A program made the position numbers and the translations under genes. Shown piece by piece: positions 28,360-28,993 of a stretch of 28,993 bases of DNA. The stretch is from Chara braunii. Lineage: Eukaryota > Streptophyta > Charophyceae > Charales > Characeae. A model generated the notes under the pieces. It saw only the letters and a program-made list of their open reading frames with translations. It was not told where the DNA came from and did no database searches. The DNA lies in assembly GCA_003427395.1 (NCBI GenBank), contig BFEA01000435.1, forward strand, positions 495,509 through 524,501, written 5' to 3'. Every line of letters starts with the position of its first letter. Positions within the stretch are counted from its first letter, which is position 1.

Positions 28360-28976
28360 TTTACGAAGGTGCAATGTTAAGAAAAGACTATGCAAGTTGC
28401 AAGTGTTTCCATCTCCACGTTGCAGTGACAAGAGTAAATGTTCTGAATGGATGTTATGTATCTTGTCCATGCAAAGAAATGACACGCCATTGACCTTGCA
28501 AGTGTTTTGATCTCCGATGTTCATGCCAATGTCTTACAGTCCTATACATGCTCATGTCAAGGAGGGGATCGATGTTTGCGATGACAAGAGTGAATGTTAG
28601 GAATCTATGTTATTGATTTGTCCATGCAAATGACAAGCCAACATCCCCATTGTATCACCGCGCTGATGGTGTGCGTTCATGTTGTCCATCTAAATGAGAG
28701 TTCACTCCGACTTGTGGTGTGTACCCCGAGCAATCCGCTAGTTGTCCATGCAAATGTCCAAGAACTGATAACCTGCGGGATCTGGAGTTCAATTCTGTTT
28801 CTTGAGTGCGAAACTCTGCTCGAAACAAATCCAAATCCAACAGGAAGTCCCGCCACAGACCAAGGTTCCCTTATAGTGCGTGGCCATCCGCACAGACCGC
28901 CAACGACTGCTTAGCACTTGTTAAAGGTGCTCGGTCACCAAACCGATATTTGCGAATTGATTCGCTGTTCAACTAG
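28360..28976 (-). repeat. Third copy of the element terminus (right-type, array-less)
   Basis: 28955-28976 (AATTGATTCGCTGTTCAACT..) differs from 24223-24244 by one base. Inward, GGTGCTCGGTCACCAAAC matches the left arm zone near 148-167 in reverse, and 28590-28745 (ATGACAAGCCAACATCC, ACCGCGCTGATGGTGTGCG, the palindrome at about 28692, CCCGAGCAATCCGCT) matches 23130-23280. The ~275-bp array is missing. The sequence after 28976 (TATTTGTCAATGCC) is not the CT tract seen at the other right end. Confidence 0.8.
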
Positions 28977-28993
28977 TATTTGTCAATGCCTTT

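Noticed and set aside
1-28993. A reassigned genetic code as explanation of the many in-frame stops
   Set aside because: TAA, TAG and TGA all occur inside frames, and paralogues carry different sense codons at those places; frameshifts are also present.
1-28993. tRNA or rRNA genes
   Set aside because: I saw no TTCGA-type T-arm with a matching acceptor stem and no rRNA-like block.

Overview
The window looks like repeat-rich nuclear DNA of a eukaryote. It has long non-coding tandem arrays, candidate spliceosomal introns and acceptors (GT/GC...AG), and no bacterial operon structure. The proteins I can recognise (a Ulp1/SENP-type protease, a DUF7869-type transposase-like protein, and a ParB-like plus methyltransferase-like protein) resemble hypothetical proteins I associate with large streptophyte-algal genomes such as Chara. 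That assignment is from memory and only moderately confident.

The main finding is a very large inverted-repeat element. Positions 77-98 and 24223-24244 are exact reverse complements (22 bp). Inward from them the ends stay recognisably related for about 1.4-1.85 kb, and each arm carries tandem copies of a ~275-bp unit (about four on the left, two on the right). This is a foldback-like structure enclosing ~24.2 kb. A third copy of the same end, in the right-hand orientation, lies at 28360-28976 with no partner in the window.

Layout: 1-1915 left inverted repeat; 1916-3000 degenerate repeats; 3000-10580 (minus strand) a decayed multi-domain gene. In reading order it has a poorly known N-terminal region, a Lys/Arg-rich linker, a ParB-like domain, a beta-class methyltransferase-like fold with degenerate motifs, acidic and repetitive linkers, and a C-terminal Ulp1 protease whose catalytic His reads as Arg. 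10600-15900 is gene-poor and made of several families of tandem repeats. 15925-18887 (plus) is a decayed DUF7869-type transposase-like gene. 18970-21269 holds two tandem paralogues of an unknown family (A), 21533-22257 another decayed unknown ORF (B), and 22311-24244 direct repeats and the right inverted repeat. 24290-28976 holds three tandem paralogues of a second unknown family (C), two of them open, followed by the extra terminal copy.

The coding blocks diverge from the central repeat region: the protease/ParB-like gene runs left, the transposase-like gene and the A and B families run right. Nearly all genes are broken, more often by in-frame stops than by frameshifts, so this copy is probably not autonomous. 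A ~22-bp imperfect palindrome (arms AAGTGCGA / TCGCACTT, variable 6-bp centre) is scattered through the non-coding parts and within the terminal repeats. Translation starts given for minus-strand segments are frame limits only, because several begin at GTG or TTG and are continuations of one long frame.
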